Shown piece by piece: positions 33,812 to 40,162 of a stretch of DNA of 64,000 nt (positions are counted from its first letter, which is position 1; each line of letters opens with the position of its first letter). The notes beneath the pieces were generated by a model. That model saw nothing but the letters and a program-made list of their open reading frames with translations, had not been told where the DNA came from and did no database searches. The stretch lies in the NCBI RefSeq assembly GCF_001717465.1, contig NZ_CP017074.1, forward strand, positions 2,384,873 through 2,448,872, read 5' to 3'. Source of the stretch: Luteimonas sp. JM171. Lineage in GTDB: Bacteria > Pseudomonadota > Gammaproteobacteria > Xanthomonadales > Xanthomonadaceae. The position numbers and the translations under genes were made by a program.

Positions 33812-35168
33812 CGCGCGCCTCCGGAATCTTGATGGAGACGGCGCGGCGCTCCTGGTGGTGCTGGAAGCGCCGCGGCTTCAGGGCGGCGGCCAGCCATGGG
33901 AACCGCTGCCCCAGGCGCCGCCGCAGGCGATGGCTGCTGGCGTGCCGCATGTGCCCGCCGTAGCTGGCCACCCGGGCCTGCAGTTCCCGCAGCTGGGCCG
34001 GGGTGGCGCGGATGCGGCCGGCGCGCACGTGGGCGCCTTCCCATTCGGCCAGGGCCTGCATGGCGTGGCCCACGACGCGCCGCCGCACCAGCGTGTGCGT
34101 GGGGCGGATGACGTAGCCGAGGAAGTCCAGGCCGTCGGTGAGCTGCCGCAGGTGCGGCTCGGGCTTGAGCCTGAGGTTCAGGCGGTCGGCGATGAAGCCT
34201 TCGATCTGCGCCTGCCACGCCTGCAGCTGGGCGCGGTCATGGTGGAACAGGACGAAGTCGTCCACGTAGCGGATGTAGCGGCGCGCCTTGAGCGTGTGCT
34301 TGGCGAACTGGTCGAGTTCGTTGAGGTAGACGTTGGCGAAGAACTGGCTGCTGAGGTTGCCGATCGGCAGGCCACGCCCGGGCGGTGCGTTCTCAAGGCG
34401 CTTGTGGGGCGGCACCTGGACGCGCTCGGCGGCGGTGGCGCGGTAGTCGACGCCGGCATGCAGCGGGGAGCGCCGGAGCAGGGCGTGGGTGGCCTGCTGG
34501 ACTGCGTCCGGGGAGCCGGCGCGCTCCATGCGGGTGCGCAGCAGGCGCCACAGGATGCGGCGGTCGATGCTGTTGAAGAAGTTGTGGATGTCCAGCTGCA
34601 GGTACCAGCCGCCGCCCTGGCCGCTGTGCACCTGGCGCACGAAGCTCTGGGCGCGGCGCACGGCGGCATGGCTGCCCTTGCCGGTGCGGTTGGCGTAGCT
34701 GTCGTGGATGAAGGCCGGCTCGAACAGGGCCTCCAGCTGCGGGACCAGCCAGTGGTGCACCACGCGGTCGGCAAAGTCCGGCGCGTGGATCTCCCGCGCC
34801 TTGGGCCGGGTGGCGATGAAGCAGGTGGAGCGGCGCGGCGCCCAGGTGCCATCGGTGAGCTCGCGCTCGAGCTGCAGCAGCTGGCCGATCCAGTCGCGCT
34901 CGAAGCGCAGCTGGTTGTGGCTGGGCACCTTGCTGCGGCGCGCCCGCCGCCAGGCCTGGTGAAGCGCCCGGAAGGTCGGCGCCCCCGCACCCTGAAACTC
35001 ACCGGAACGGCGCACCGCGAGGGCGAACCCGTCGTTGTTGCGGTGGTTGTTGTTGACGTTGCCGTTGTTGAAGTTGACGTTCCACGCGGCCGACGAAGAC
35101 CAGGCAGCCGCCTCCCCGGACACTTGCGACCCGGCTCCCCAGCCGAAGGGGTAGGAGAGCTTCGTCAT
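33804..35168 (-). CDS. DGR-type reverse transcriptase with template-encoded N-terminus
   Basis: 454 aa from the ATG at 35168, which overlaps the avd stop (ATGA). Residues 23-56 are encoded by the template repeat and are nearly all-Asn variants of the targets' C-termini. The RT domain proper begins near residue 65 (TFRALHQAWRRARR). Seen: IHDSYANRTGKGSHAA, motif A with Asp193 (YLQLDIHNFFNSID), the DGR-specific motif 4 IGNLSSQ at 269-275 in place of the group II intron form, and the catalytic YVDD at 301-304. No ATG lies between the template and the RT domain; a GTG near residue 81 is the main alternative start. Ends overlapping the 118-aa ORF. Confidence 0.93.
   Translation of the reverse strand: MTKLSYPFGWGAGSQVSGEAAAWSSSAAWNVNFNNGNVNNNHRNNDGFALAVRRSGEFQGAGAPTFRALHQAWRRARRSKVPSHNQLRFERDWIGQLLQLERELTDGTWAPRRSTCFIATRPKAREIHAPDFADRVVHHWLVPQLEALFEPAFIHDSYANRTGKGSHAAVRRAQSFVRQVHSGQGGGWYLQLDIHNFFNSIDRRILWRLLRTRMERAGSPDAVQQATHALLRRSPLHAGVDYRATAAERVQVPPHKRLENAPPGRGLPIGNLSSQFFANVYLNELDQFAKHTLKARRYIRYVDDFVLFHHDRAQLQAWQAQIEGFIADRLNLRLKPEPHLRQLTDGLDFLGYVIRPTHTLVRRRVVGHAMQALAEWEGAHVRAGRIRATPAQLRELQARVASYGGHMRHASSHRLRRRLGQRFPWLAAALKPRRFQHHQERRAVSIKIPEARDA
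35001..35110 (-). repeat. DGR template repeat (TR)
   Basis: 110 bp matching both variable repeats. Read on the coding (minus) strand it holds 22 adenines, all within 35032-35081: ten AAC codons, one CAC and one GAC. The flanks (35001-35031 and 35082-35110) have no adenine on that strand and are identical in VR1. The base just past the 3' end (35000) differs between TR and VRs (coding-strand CCGGTGAG against CCGGTCAG), as expected for the IMH*/IMH pair that sets direction of transfer. It lies inside the RT reading frame. Confidence 0.95.
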
Positions 35169-35608
35169 GATTTGGCCCCCTCGGGGGCGGCCCGGGTACT
35201 CAGTTTCTGGCCGCGCTGCACGACGCCGCTGCGGGCTTGTGCACTCTGGGCCTTGGGGTGCTGTTGCTGGCGGTGCCAACCGCCTGCCTGCGCGCCAAGC
35301 GCATCAGCCTGGCGTGCAAGGTGCTCGAACTGACGGAAGCTGCCGAAGGCGCGCAGCAGCTTCGCCGTCTGGATTTCCTGCTTGAGCTCGTCGACCTGCC
35401 ACACCAGCCGGGCCACCCAATACCGCGTGCGGTCGCGCTCGCGCCACGCGCGGTTGGCCGCGTTGTAAGTACGCCGGGCCTGCTGCCGCAAATCCGCGCC
35501 CACCTGGTAGCGGTGATAGCGCGGAAAGCGGCGCACGGCCTGCTCGATGTCAACGAGCAGGCGCTCGCAGGCCTTGATGATGGGCGGGGGCTGGTAGCGG
35601 GACGCCAT
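35165..35608 (-). CDS. avd: Avd-like DGR accessory protein
   Basis: 147 aa. Seen: a helical, strongly basic protein with FPRYHRYQVGADLRQQA and RYWVARLVWQVDELKQEI, the pattern of the four-helix-bundle Avd/S23-type family, plus a polar C-terminal tail. Known from Bordetella phage: Avd forms a pentamer that binds the RT and template RNA and is needed for mutagenic cDNA synthesis. Located between target 1 (23 bp upstream) and the RT (ATGA overlap), its usual place. Confidence 0.88.
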   Translation of the reverse strand: MASRYQPPPIIKACERLLVDIEQAVRRFPRYHRYQVGADLRQQARRTYNAANRAWRERDRTRYWVARLVWQVDELKQEIQTAKLLRAFGSFRQFEHLARQADALGAQAGGWHRQQQHPKAQSAQARSGVVQRGQKLSTRAAPEGAKS

Positions 35609-35624
35609 GATCGACTCAGGCCAA

Positions 35625-35640
35625 GGTCAAACTACTGACC
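35625..35640 (-). other. Short inverted repeat at the VR1 3' edge
   Basis: GGTCA and TGACC flank a 6-nt loop that contains the target-1 stop codon. Only a 5-bp stem, and not conserved after VR2. DGRs often have a hairpin just past the variable repeat that aids retrohoming; this is a weak candidate. Confidence 0.3.
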
Positions 35641-36057
35641 GGAACGGCGCACCGCGAGGGCGAACCCGCCGCCGTGGCGGCGGTAGTAGCTGACGCTGCC
35701 GATGTAGAAGCCGACGAGCCACGCGGCCGACGAAGACCAGGCAGCCGGGGTCTTGCTCCAGTACCAGTCGCTCTGGATGTCCCGGAAGAAATCCGTGTCG
35801 ATGGCCGGGTTGTAGCGGCTGCGGTCGATGAGCAGCTGCAGCTCGTCGATGGTGGGCAGGTCCCAATCGCTGTGACCGGTGAGCGTGAGCGCCTTGCAGG
35901 CGGCCTCGCAGTCGGCGTGCGGCACGTCTTCGTCCACCACACTGGTGGCGCTGAAGGTGAGGCCGTGCTCGGGCAGGTGGACGGCCACCCACTCGGTGGC
36001 GTCGTCGGGCAGATGGGCGCCGTCGGCGCCGATCTTGATGTACTTGGGTTGGGACAT
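35632..36057 (-). CDS. DGR target protein 1 (DUF1566 / C-type-lectin-like)
   Basis: 141 aa from the ATG at 36057, which has AGGAGAACCC in front (an earlier ATG lacks this). Seen: DUF1566 pattern SDWDLPTIDELQLLIDRSRYNPAIDTDFF, WYWSKTPAAW, and the C-terminal variable repeat ending FALAVRRSGQ. Variable positions read L, G, Y, I, S, S, Y, Y, R, H, G, G where the template has Asn (or His/Asp). No signal peptide or membrane segment. Known: DUF1566/formylglycine-enzyme-like folds display DGR variability on a stable scaffold. The ligand is unknown. Confidence 0.88.
   Translation of the reverse strand: MSQPKYIKIGADGAHLPDDATEWVAVHLPEHGLTFSATSVVDEDVPHADCEAACKALTLTGHSDWDLPTIDELQLLIDRSRYNPAIDTDFFRDIQSDWYWSKTPAAWSSSAAWLVGFYIGSVSYYRRHGGGFALAVRRSGQ
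35638..35747 (-). repeat. Variable repeat VR1
   Basis: 110 bp aligned without gaps to the TR. Fifteen differences, every one at a template adenine (coding strand); the other 95 positions are identical. Ends at the stop codon of target 1. Confidence 0.95.
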
Positions 36058-36096
36058 GGTGGGTTCTCCTGGGAAGCGGAAGGGCAAAGGGACCAA

Positions 36097-36678
36097 CTAC
36101 TGACCGGAACGGCGCACCGCGAGGGCGAACCCGTCGCTGCTGCGGCGGTAGCCGAGGACGCCGCCGCCGTTGAAGACGACGCCCCACGCGGCCGACGAAC
36201 ACCAGGCAGCCGGGGTGCTGGTCCAGTGCCAACGGGCCTTCACGCGAGGGAAGGCGGTGGTGTCGATGGCCGGCTCGTGCCGGGTGTCGTCGACCAGGCC
36301 GGCGAGTTCGGCGCGGGTGGGCAGGCGCCAATCGTCATGACCGAGCAGGCGCAGCTGGCGGCACCGCTCGATGCAGTGCTCCTGGGTGATGCCGTCGTCT
36401 TCGTCGGCGGGGTCGCCCAGGGACTCGACGGACCACATCAGGCCGGTGGTGTTGTCGATCACCGCCACGTGGTCGGTGCGCGGGCTGTCGGCCTGGAGGT
36501 AGGTGCCATCGCCCAGCACCCGGGTGAAGCGGTGGCCGGCGGCGAGCATGGACTCGGCCACGGCAGCGCGGTGCGCTTCGAGCGAGACGGGCTCGTGGTG
36601 CTTGGGGTTGATCGTCAGGCGGGCGGCCGCATCGATGGTGATGTGGGTGTCGCCGACTTTGATCGACAGTTGGGTCAT
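36097..36678 (-). CDS. DGR target protein 2 (DUF1566 / C-type-lectin-like)
   Basis: 193 aa from the ATG at 36678 (GGAG upstream). Seen: an N-terminal region of about 75 residues not shared with target 1 (TQLSIKVGDTHITIDAAARL), then a complete DUF1566 domain: TTGLMWSVESLGD, HDDWRLPTRAELAGLVDD, RHEPAIDTTAFP, WHWTSTPAAW and the variable C-terminus ending FALAVRRSGQ. Variable positions read G, V, N, G, G, L, G, Y, R, S, S, D. No signal peptide. The paired targets share one template and are 39 bp apart. Confidence 0.88.
   Translation of the reverse strand: MTQLSIKVGDTHITIDAAARLTINPKHHEPVSLEAHRAAVAESMLAAGHRFTRVLGDGTYLQADSPRTDHVAVIDNTTGLMWSVESLGDPADEDDGITQEHCIERCRQLRLLGHDDWRLPTRAELAGLVDDTRHEPAIDTTAFPRVKARWHWTSTPAAWCSSAAWGVVFNGGGVLGYRRSSDGFALAVRRSGQ
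36103..36212 (-). repeat. Variable repeat VR2
   Basis: 110 bp aligned without gaps to the TR. Sixteen differences at template adenines and one elsewhere (36200, C to G on the coding strand, Ser to Cys), in the upstream flank. Ends at the stop of target 2. Confidence 0.94.
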
Positions 36679-36713
36679 GGGCGTGTGCTCCTGGTCGTGA
36701 ACGGAATGGGCGT

Positions 36714-37406
36714 TCAAGCTGGCACCGCCTGGGCGTCAGCCTGCTCTGTCGTGCCGCAGGGCGGCTCTGGGGGCGGCGGTTCCTGGGTGGCTGGCGTGGG
36801 GATGGTGGCCTCGAGCGCGGCGCGGCTGTCGATGTCGCGCAGCGGCATGACCAGGCCGTAGAGATCCTGGCCGATCGTGAACAGCACCGCGCCGGCGCTG
36901 TCGCCGCGGTGGTACATGCGCACCGGTGCGGTCTTCGCGGCCGTCGCCTGCACGCGCTGCAGCTGGCCAAGTGCCAGCGCGGCGTCGGGGCAGCCCGCGT
37001 GCCAGCCTTCCAGGCTGCCAAGTAGATCGTGCACATCGGGGAACTTGCCCTCAATGAGCGGCGCCGGGCTGATGTAGCTGGGCGCGCCGCCGGCGTCGAC
37101 GATGAAGGTGCGGCCCTCCGGGGTCACGCGCACAAAGTCGCCGCCGGCCAGGTGGCGGGCGTGCTCGCGCTTGTTGATCGGCAGGATCACCGGGTGGTCG
37201 GCGTGGCCCTCGCGATCGCGCGCGGCCAGCAGGGCGGTGCCATCGGTGGCCACGGCCACCACGCCTTCATCCACCGGGATCACGGCCACGCCGCGCAGGT
37301 ACCAGCGGATATCCTTGACCGCGGCGAACGGCAGGACGGTGGCCACCGCGCGGGCGGTGATCGACACGGCCGCGTCTTCGGCGGGGATTGCCTTGGGTTG
37401 GGACAT
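36714..37406 (-). CDS. DnaN-like sliding-clamp domain protein
   Basis: 230 aa from the ATG at 37406 (GGAGAACCC upstream). Seen: VAVATDGTALLAARD and EGKFPDVHDLL, both like parts of the DNA polymerase III beta clamp, and GLVMPLRDI, close to the clamp's C-terminal MPMRL signature, followed by a Pro-rich tail of about 35 residues. Much shorter than DnaN (about 366 aa), so it would be a reduced clamp. Its role could be phage replication; it lies 35 bp upstream of DGR target 2 in the same operon. The assignment rests on short motifs only. Confidence 0.5.
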   Translation of the reverse strand: MSQPKAIPAEDAAVSITARAVATVLPFAAVKDIRWYLRGVAVIPVDEGVVAVATDGTALLAARDREGHADHPVILPINKREHARHLAGGDFVRVTPEGRTFIVDAGGAPSYISPAPLIEGKFPDVHDLLGSLEGWHAGCPDAALALGQLQRVQATAAKTAPVRMYHRGDSAGAVLFTIGQDLYGLVMPLRDIDSRAALEATIPTPATQEPPPPEPPCGTTEQADAQAVPA

Positions 37407-37435
37407 GGGTTCTCCAGGTGCCGCCGGTGGCGGCG

Positions 37436-37642
37436 TCAGTCGATGTCGTCGATGTGCGGGATGCGCGGATCGCCGCGCCATGCCGGGATGGCTTGGGATA
37501 CGGGCCGCGAGAGGTCGGCCGGCTGCAGTTGCTGCACCTGGCCGCCTGCCGACAGGAATCGCTCGAGGTCGGCGGCGAGCCGGCCGCGCGCGCGATCCAT
37601 GGCGCGCACGGTGTTCAGGTGTATGGAGACCGCGGCCGTCAT
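37436..37642 (-). CDS. Hypothetical phage protein, 68 aa
   Basis: Starts at the ATG at 37642, in the stop of the upstream membrane protein gene (ATGA). Seen: a short helical, charged protein (NTVRAMDRARGRLAADLERFL) with an acidic end. Not recognised. Confidence 0.5.
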   Translation of the reverse strand: MTAAVSIHLNTVRAMDRARGRLAADLERFLSAGGQVQQLQPADLSRPVSQAIPAWRGDPRIPHIDDID

Positions 37643-37905
37643 GGGCTGGCCACCATCGCCACCACGATCGGCAGCACCACGATGGCCACCGCGATCGCGC
37701 ACAGCAGGCACTTGATGGCGCGGCTAGGGGGCGGGGCGAAGTTGGGCGTGGTGCGGCTCACGTTGTCGCACACGGCCCGGGCAAGCGCCCGGGTGTTCAG
37801 TTCATCCATGCGGGCACTCCCTGGGCCGCGCTCAACGGCGGCGAAGGCGGAAAACAGCGCCACCACGGTGGTGGCGCCGGCGAGAAACCACAGCGCGCCG
37901 GCCAT
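37639..37905 (-). CDS. Small two-helix membrane protein
   Basis: 88 aa with two hydrophobic segments, about residues 4-21 and 66-86, joined by a polar loop. Overlaps both neighbours by one to four bases. Not recognised; a phage early membrane protein, for example in superinfection control, is possible but unproven. Confidence 0.55.
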   Translation of the reverse strand: MAGALWFLAGATTVVALFSAFAAVERGPGSARMDELNTRALARAVCDNVSRTTPNFAPPPSRAIKCLLCAIAVAIVVLPIVVAMVASP

Positions 37906-38129
37906 CAGCGCGGCACCTGGGGCAGGCCGCGCAGCACGCGCAGGCCGCTCTGGATGGCCCAGCCGGTGCTGGCACCGTCATGCAGCTGGGCCATGGCGGT
38001 GTTCACCGCGCGGGTGCGGATGGCCTCGCTTGCGTGGATGCTGGTGGCGCGGGCGTTGATGGCGCGGCGCACGCTCTGCAGCACGGCCGGGCGGGCGGGC
38101 AGGCGGATGACGTTGGGCGTGGTGGCCAT
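37905..38129 (-). CDS. Hypothetical phage protein, 74 aa
   Basis: Basic, helical protein (RPAVLQSVRRAINARATSIH). A very strong ribosome site, AGGAGG, lies before the ATG at 38129, and the stop shares a base with the next start. Not recognised. Confidence 0.55.
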   Translation of the reverse strand: MATTPNVIRLPARPAVLQSVRRAINARATSIHASEAIRTRAVNTAMAQLHDGASTGWAIQSGLRVLRGLPQVPR

Positions 38130-38130
38130 C

Positions 38131-38388
38131 TCAGCCTCCTACCGTGATGCGGGCGGTGGCGGGGCGGCCGGTGCTGGCGACGGCGCAGTGCATGGCCGCC
38201 AGGGCGTCTTCGATTTCCGCGAGGTCGCGGATGTCGTCGCCGGTGCGCAGCAGCAGGTCGATTTTCTCCTGGCCGGTCACATTTTCCGCAGCCCATTTGG
38301 CGCTGCGTTCGCGCTCGGCCTTCAGGGCAATCACCGCCAGGCGCAGCAGGCCGATGCGGGTGGTGTCGAGGATGAGCTCAGCCTTCAT
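38131..38388 (-). CDS. Hypothetical phage protein, 85 aa
   Basis: Starts at the ATG at 38388 (KAELILDTTRIGLLRLAVIALKAERE). A helical, charged protein with an acidic middle (DDIRDLAEIEDALAAMH). The start lies inside the preceding ORF (11 bp overlap). Not recognised. Confidence 0.55.
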   Translation of the reverse strand: MKAELILDTTRIGLLRLAVIALKAERERSAKWAAENVTGQEKIDLLLRTGDDIRDLAEIEDALAAMHCAVASTGRPATARITVGG

Positions 38389-38647
38389 GGCCACCTCCCG
38401 GCGCTTTGGGCGGCGCGATGTCGGTGTTGAGCTCGCCCGGCATGTCGTCGCCGGCGAGCAGTTCCGCCTCGCGCTGCGCCGCGGACAGCGCGGCGGACTT
38501 GGCCAGCGCCTCGCTGGGCTGGATGTAGCCCTCTGCCGGATACGGGTCCGGCTCGGGCGGCATGAACCGGCGGGCCGCGGCACTGGGCGGCGGCAGCGGC
38601 GATCGCAGTTCCGCGCGATCGTGCGGGACCTGGCGGCGGGCGGCCAT
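38378..38647 (-). CDS. Hypothetical phage protein, 89 aa
   Basis: Starts at the ATG at 38647, one base after the upstream stop (TGACATG). Pro-rich N-terminus, then a helical acidic part (SEALAKSAALSAAQREAELLAGDD). Not recognised. Confidence 0.5.
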   Translation of the reverse strand: MAARRQVPHDRAELRSPLPPPSAAARRFMPPEPDPYPAEGYIQPSEALAKSAALSAAQREAELLAGDDMPGELNTDIAPPKAPGGGHEG

Positions 38648-38648
38648 G

Positions 38649-38873
38649 TCAGCGGGCCTCCCATGCGAGGTCGCGGGCGCGGGCTGTGACGCGAGCGCTG
38701 AGCACGCGCAGCCGGCGGGTGCGGCGCTTCTGGTTGCGGCTGTGCTCGCCCTGGCTGCGGGCGCGCAGGGTTTCACCCCGGGTGTGATCGGCGCTGCTGC
38801 AGCGCCTCAGGCAGTTGGTGGCCGCCGGCGGCAGGGCCTGGCGGTGATCGTCTGCAGATCCACGGTTGTGCAT
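38649..38873 (-). CDS. Hypothetical basic protein, first gene of the leftward operon
   Basis: 74 aa, very rich in Arg with two Cys (TNCLRRCSSADHTRGE). First ORF after the leftward promoter, about 45 nt downstream of its predicted start point, with GAGAG before the ATG. Not recognised; the charge suggests nucleic-acid binding. Confidence 0.5.
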   Translation of the reverse strand: MHNRGSADDHRQALPPAATNCLRRCSSADHTRGETLRARSQGEHSRNQKRRTRRLRVLSARVTARARDLAWEAR

Positions 38874-38925
38874 GGCGCTCTCCCCGTTTCAGCGAACGTG
38901 CCGGGTAGTCGGCACGTGAGCGGAG

Positions 38926-38962
38926 AGTAAAGCATTGCTTTCCTAAGTGTCAAGCAGTGCTT
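38926..38962 (-). promoter_or_regulatory. Leftward early promoter with two operators
   Basis: On the minus strand: -35 TTGACA (38948-38953), 16 bp spacer, -10 TTTACT (38926-38931). Operator palindromes cover both boxes: AAAGCATTGCTTT at 38929-38941 and AAGCAGTGCTT at 38952-38962, centres 22 bp apart. The same operators occur at the repressor/Cro promoter. A bound repressor would shut the operon that holds the DGR and integrase. Confidence 0.8.
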
Positions 38963-39068
38963 TAGATGGCAGCCGATGTTCGTTGGTAATGTTCACGCGA
39001 CCCGGGTGGGCAGGGTTGCGGCGGTTTAATGCCGATGATCGGCGTCGGCTTACAAGGGGAGTTCACCG

Positions 39069-39539
39069 TTGGCGGAGCGCAATAGCGGCTGTTTCGGCTT
39101 GATTGTGGCGGCGGTCGCCGTCTTGGCATTGCTCATCTTCTTGGGCGGGCGCGACGCTGATCGCGCTGGCAGCCCAGACTCGCGGAAGCCGGACCCGCCA
39201 CGCCTGGCACAGGCTGGCTACTTCAAGGACTCGCAGGGCAACCGTATTTTCACCCTGGAGATGCCGCCGGGCTTCAGCGAGTCCCAGGCACTGGCTGACG
39301 CACGTCGCAGGCCTTACACCAGTGGGCAGGTGACCGGCGCGTACTATTTCGACCACCGCACCAGCATCCCGCGCGATGGCATCACCCGCGCGGGAAGCTT
39401 CTTCGCCGCAAACGACGTGCTGTACGAAACTGCGGGCCTTTCGGCTTGGCGCTATGCCTTTGTGAAAGGCCCGGACGGCGGAGAGCAATTCGTAGATTGC
39501 ACCCGCGATCGGGAATCCGGCCTCTGCAGGGGCGACTAG
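39069..39539 (+). CDS. Membrane-anchored hypothetical protein (possible lysogenic gene)
   Basis: 156 aa from a TTG start with GGGGAG at the right distance. Seen: one N-terminal transmembrane helix (about 8-27) and a soluble part with GYFKDSQGNRIFTLEMPPGFSES-like sequence and two Cys close to the C-terminus (DCTRDRESGLC). It stands between the leftward promoter and the repressor, pointing against both. Such positions often hold genes expressed in lysogeny, for example for superinfection exclusion (inference). Function not recognised. Confidence 0.6.
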   Translation: MAERNSGCFGLIVAAVAVLALLIFLGGRDADRAGSPDSRKPDPPRLAQAGYFKDSQGNRIFTLEMPPGFSESQALADARRRPYTSGQVTGAYYFDHRTSIPRDGITRAGSFFAANDVLYETAGLSAWRYAFVKGPDGGEQFVDCTRDRESGLCRGD

Positions 39540-39603
39540 TTCCAAGCAGGGCCATCAAACCTCGCGCTCGGATCGGACCCAGACCAGCCGGAGCGGTGGG
39601 GTT

Positions 39604-40062
39604 CTACGCGGTTTTTTGAGCGGCGTGGGCGAGTGCCTGGGCCGCGTGCAGCTCGAGTAGCTCGATCCCGGCCACCAGTGCCGGGTTCCCTTCGACGGCT
39701 TGGTTTCTTGTGGTCGGATCCAGCAGGAGTAGATCCACCGCGTGTTGGATCTCAGGACTCGCCTGGCTGTAGGCCGCCCATAGTGTCTCGGCCGCCACGC
39801 TTCGTCGACGCGCTGGGGGCAGGTCGCCGTACGGTGGCGGCGCCTCGGATTCGACTCGAAAGCTCTCGCCATTACCCGCATCTGGCATGAACGTCGACAA
39901 GGGGACGCCGGTGATCCGTGCCAGCGCCGGAAGCCGACGCTTGTCGATCCGGCCTGTGCGTAGCCAGCCGGTGATTGCCTGCTCAGTCACGTCGAGCTCG
40001 GCCGCGATGTAGGCGTGTGTGTGGCCGCTTTGTTCGATCGCGGCCCGGATCGCCTTGCGCAT
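39604..40062 (-). CDS. CI-like phage repressor (HTH, XRE type)
   Basis: 152 aa if started at the ATG at 40062; in-frame ATGs at 40080 and 40098 would put an operator inside the coding sequence. Seen: N-terminal helix-turn-helix (HAYIAAELDVTEQAITGWLRTGRI) and a C-terminal helical part without a visible LexA-type Ser/Lys protease motif, so induction might not use RecA self-cleavage. Divergent from the Cro-like gene with three operator palindromes between them, which marks it as the likely lysogenic repressor. Confidence 0.75.
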   Translation of the reverse strand: MRKAIRAAIEQSGHTHAYIAAELDVTEQAITGWLRTGRIDKRRLPALARITGVPLSTFMPDAGNGESFRVESEAPPPYGDLPPARRRSVAAETLWAAYSQASPEIQHAVDLLLLDPTTRNQAVEGNPALVAGIELLELHAAQALAHAAQKTA

Positions 40063-40070
40063 GGCTTCAT

Positions 40071-40156
40071 TATCAAGCATTGCTTGATAGTTCCGCATTT
40101 GCGGCGGGGGTGGTAGAAAGCAACGCTTGACCTAACCTAAAGCGATGCTTTAGGAT
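40071..40156 (+). promoter_or_regulatory. Repressor/Cro operator region and rightward promoter
   Basis: Three palindromes: TATCAAGCATTGCTTGATA (40071-40089, perfect), AAGCAACGCTT (40118-40128) and CTAAAGCGATGCTTTAG (40137-40153, perfect). Rightward promoter: -35 TTGACC (40127-40132), 16 bp, -10 TTTAGG (40149-40154). The last two operators are 22 bp apart and each is centred 6.5 bp upstream of its promoter box, the same geometry as at the leftward promoter. The start point would lie only a few bases before the Cro-like ATG at 40163. Confidence 0.8.
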
Positions 40157-40162
40157 TCGGGA

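Larger units (their letters stand above)
33804..36678 (-). other. Diversity-generating retroelement (DGR) locus
   Basis: Order in the direction of transcription: target protein 2 (ending in VR2), target protein 1 (ending in VR1), Avd, template repeat, reverse transcriptase. All components of a DGR are present. Known mechanism: the RT with Avd copies the template RNA with random bases opposite adenines, and the cDNA replaces the variable repeat at the 3' end of the target gene. The pattern of differences between template and variable repeats (below) is the diagnostic sign and is met here. Confidence 0.96.

Noticed and set aside
33804..35168. Retron or group II intron reverse transcriptase
   Set aside because: No intron RNA domains, maturase or msr/msd-like region is visible, while IGNLSSQ, Avd and TR/VR pairs define a DGR.
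35001..36212. CRISPR array for the three repeated segments
   Set aside because: Repeats are 110 bp, only three, unevenly spaced and inside coding genes, with adenine-limited differences; this is the DGR pattern.
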